Shown: one piece after another, positions 62,473 to 64,000 of the stretch | Layout: the number at the start of each line of letters is the position of its first letter | How positions within the stretch are numbered: position 1 is the first letter of the stretch | Notes under the pieces: generated by a model | Databases searched by the model: none | Told to the model about the DNA's origin: nothing | Seen by the model: only the letters and a program-made list of their open reading frames with translations | Translations under genes and position numbers: made by a program | NCBI GenBank assembly: GCA_946811185.2 | Contig: OX328099.1 | Location: 21,727,859 to 21,791,858, forward strand | Direction of reading: 5' to 3' | Length of the DNA: 64,000 nt | Source of the DNA: Hippopus hippopus | Taxonomy: Eukaryota > Mollusca > Bivalvia > Cardiida > Cardiidae

Positions 62473-63350
62473 ATTTCTAAATTTGACAGTGACGCAGATT
62501 GTGGTTTAGCAAATCAGAGATTGCGTTGCTTTCGAAATCTACAATTGGATAAAGAATGCAGTTTAGAATGGTAGGTGAATGTCCTTAATTTTTGGACCGG
62601 TAGAAAACATTTACACGATCTCTATTATTCGAGTTCTTGTCAGTGAATCAGTGGTAAAAAGCCCAGATCCCAAGAGCAGTAACTCCCGTAATAGTCAGCC
62701 AATCACTAAATTGCAAGTGCAAATACTCCCGTAGTAGGCATTGTGAGATGGTGCTTCTGTTAAAATTTCAGCCAAATTCGTTTAAAACTAGGAGGAGAAG
62801 ATGGCAAAAAATTGCGTCTATGGATTCCAGTTTTTGTCCGTCGGCCCCTTCCGAACTTCCTGTAGTGGTGGAATTAAGAGGGAATTAAAGGCCCGTTAGC
62901 GACCAAAGGTTATCAGTTCGGGGATTAAAATATCGGCAATCTAATTCGTGTCATGTAACATTATGGGATTTAGTACGAATCTGACAATTTGTTACAGTGC
63001 GGCCCGTCTTTGTTACAGTCGGTGGCAGAAAAATAATTTATAAAACTAGAAAGAAAATTCGTCAACTTAATTCTAGTATTAAGATTTTTCAGTCGCCTGG
63101 TTGCGGAGCAACCAGGCTATCATTGTTATCAGTCTGATTTTGTATGTCGGCGGATGGAACTTTGGCAGACTGATATGACTTACTGACGTTGTGAATTTCC
63201 ATGAAAGGGAGGTAATTCTTTGCTACCTTTGTAATGAAAATATTTAATATTTCTTATTTCTATTAGTGGAATTCTTCGAGTAAAAAGCACTCTTCGACCT
63301 ACCACCGGGACCAAATGTAAACAAAAATCAGTGGCATCATATATGTCCAA
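62473..63350. other. Non-coding host DNA, no gene seen
   Basis: Only a short hairpin GCCTGGTTGCGGAGCAACCAGGC at about 63096-63118. Otherwise nothing is seen. Confidence 0.5.
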
Positions 63351-63668
63351 AGCCGAGCCCCGGTAGCTCAGTCGGTAGCGTATAGGACTTGAGAACGGGG
63401 GGTCTTGGGTTCGATCCCTGGCTCGGCCAATTTCTTTCCGAGGATTGATGATAGTCATTGCGACAGGATTCATTCCTCTTCCACCGCTGACCATTGTCTT
63501 GACGATGGTTATGTGGGAAAGCAGCCAGTGGCTTGGAAAGAAAAATTGTGCTGAGTACTGGTTAAAGAGACTCCAGGAAAGCATGGAAAAGTGCACTGGC
63601 CGCCGCGATAAAACTTAAATAATGTTGAAAACAGCGTTAAACACCATACAATCAATCAATCAATCAAT
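63351..63668 (+). mobile_element. Complete SINE with 12-bp target duplication
   Basis: Starts AGCCGAGCCCCGGTAGCTCA, B-box-like GGTTCGATCCC, body as at 35353, (AATC)n tail. ATATATGTCCAA precedes the SINE (ends 63350) and follows the tail (63667-63678). That is a target duplication typical of LINE-driven insertion. Confidence 0.85.
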
Positions 63669-63678
63669 ATATGTCCAA

Positions 63679-63930
63679 GTACAATCAAAAGCGAATTTCT
63701 GTACTTTTTGAGGCACATTTCATTGCCATGCAGTGTCTAATAAGTATACTTTTAATTTTCTTTTTACCGTTATGTGTTAGTTAACGGTTTGTGACGTCAC
63801 GGGCACCTTGTAAGTTCCTATAATATCGCGCTTTCTCGCGAGACTTGTTCATTTTCTTACCATATATAAACAAGAGCGCTCAAATAGAGATAACTCTATC
63901 AGAATGACGACAACAAGTATTACATTTAAG
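63679..63930. other. Non-coding host DNA, no gene seen
   Basis: A TGACGTCACGGGCACC word lies near 63790 and a TATATAAA near 63863; no ORF follows inside the window. Confidence 0.4.
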
Positions 63931-63935
63931 GTCTG

Positions 63936-64000
63936 CAACACGCGAAAAGGGGCTTTCGGATATTTGCGTAATGTGTCGTCTCGGATCATCCTGCGCAGGC
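63936..64000. mobile_element. MITE-like element copy cut by the window end
   Basis: CTGCAACACGCGAAAAGGGG, GTGTCGTCTCGGATCATCCT: same left end as the element at 46381-46651. Confidence 0.7.

Overview
The window looks like nuclear DNA of a bivalve mollusc (possibly a venerid clam; this is inference). It is AT-rich and intron-like or intergenic, and dense in foldback repeats. It carries several tRNA-derived SINE copies whose tails end in tandem ATCA/AATC units. No intact host gene was found.

Two complete, related, virus-like mobile elements dominate. Element 1 (15329-30286, 14,958 bp) and element 2 (47112-62362, 15,251 bp) lie in opposite orientation about 16.8 kb apart. Each begins AGTAGTATAGG, ends with its reverse complement, has ~2.1-2.2 kb terminal inverted repeats (TIRs) and is bounded by an exact 6-bp target duplication (TGTATA; GAGGTA). 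Element 2 sits inside a tRNA-derived SINE that resumes on its other side, which fixes its ends. The 6-bp duplication, AG ends and a family-B, protein-primed-type DNA polymerase place them with Polintons/Mavericks. However, I find no integrase, capsid, protease or packaging ATPase gene. They are polymerase-bearing elements with a set of small genes that I do not recognise.

Gene order, read in the direction of element 2: C-terminal CPxC protein (75/77 aa, one copy in each TIR), 88-aa-type CPxC protein (a second copy in the other arm), 220-aa coiled-coil/basic protein, 68-aa zinc-ribbon protein, zinc-knuckle protein, DNA polymerase (divergent from the knuckle gene across a shared promoter), 216/217-aa protein, 88-aa protein, 104-aa coiled-coil protein, 46-aa hydrophobic/helical peptide, and the TIR copy of the CPxC gene. 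The two polymerase genes are broken by different lesions (a +1 frameshift in element 1, a TGA in element 2).

The most striking feature is the expression signals. Most small genes end in a 16-nt hairpin with 6-bp stem and TTTC loop (AGCCCT-TTTC-AGGGCT and compensated variants), followed by A(A/C)CCA and, about 10 nt later, CACGAAAG. That is the layout of the replication-dependent histone mRNA 3' end (stem-loop plus downstream element). Several of the same genes share a promoter cassette with CCAAT, TTTCCCGC (E2F-like), TGACGTCA (CRE) and TATA. Together these suggest that small-gene expression is tied to host S phase. The longer genes (polymerase, knuckle, 217-aa, 220-aa) lack the hairpin and most have AATAAA signals nearby.

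Outside the elements there are two decayed loci with tandem PC4/p15-like domains (7.7-9.1 kb, minus strand, also with death-domain-like and TBP-like stretches; and 31.2-31.8 kb, plus strand). The remainder is a 345-bp tandem array, a ~140-bp tandem repeat, palindromic MITE-like elements, hairpin repeat families and non-coding DNA in which I see no gene.
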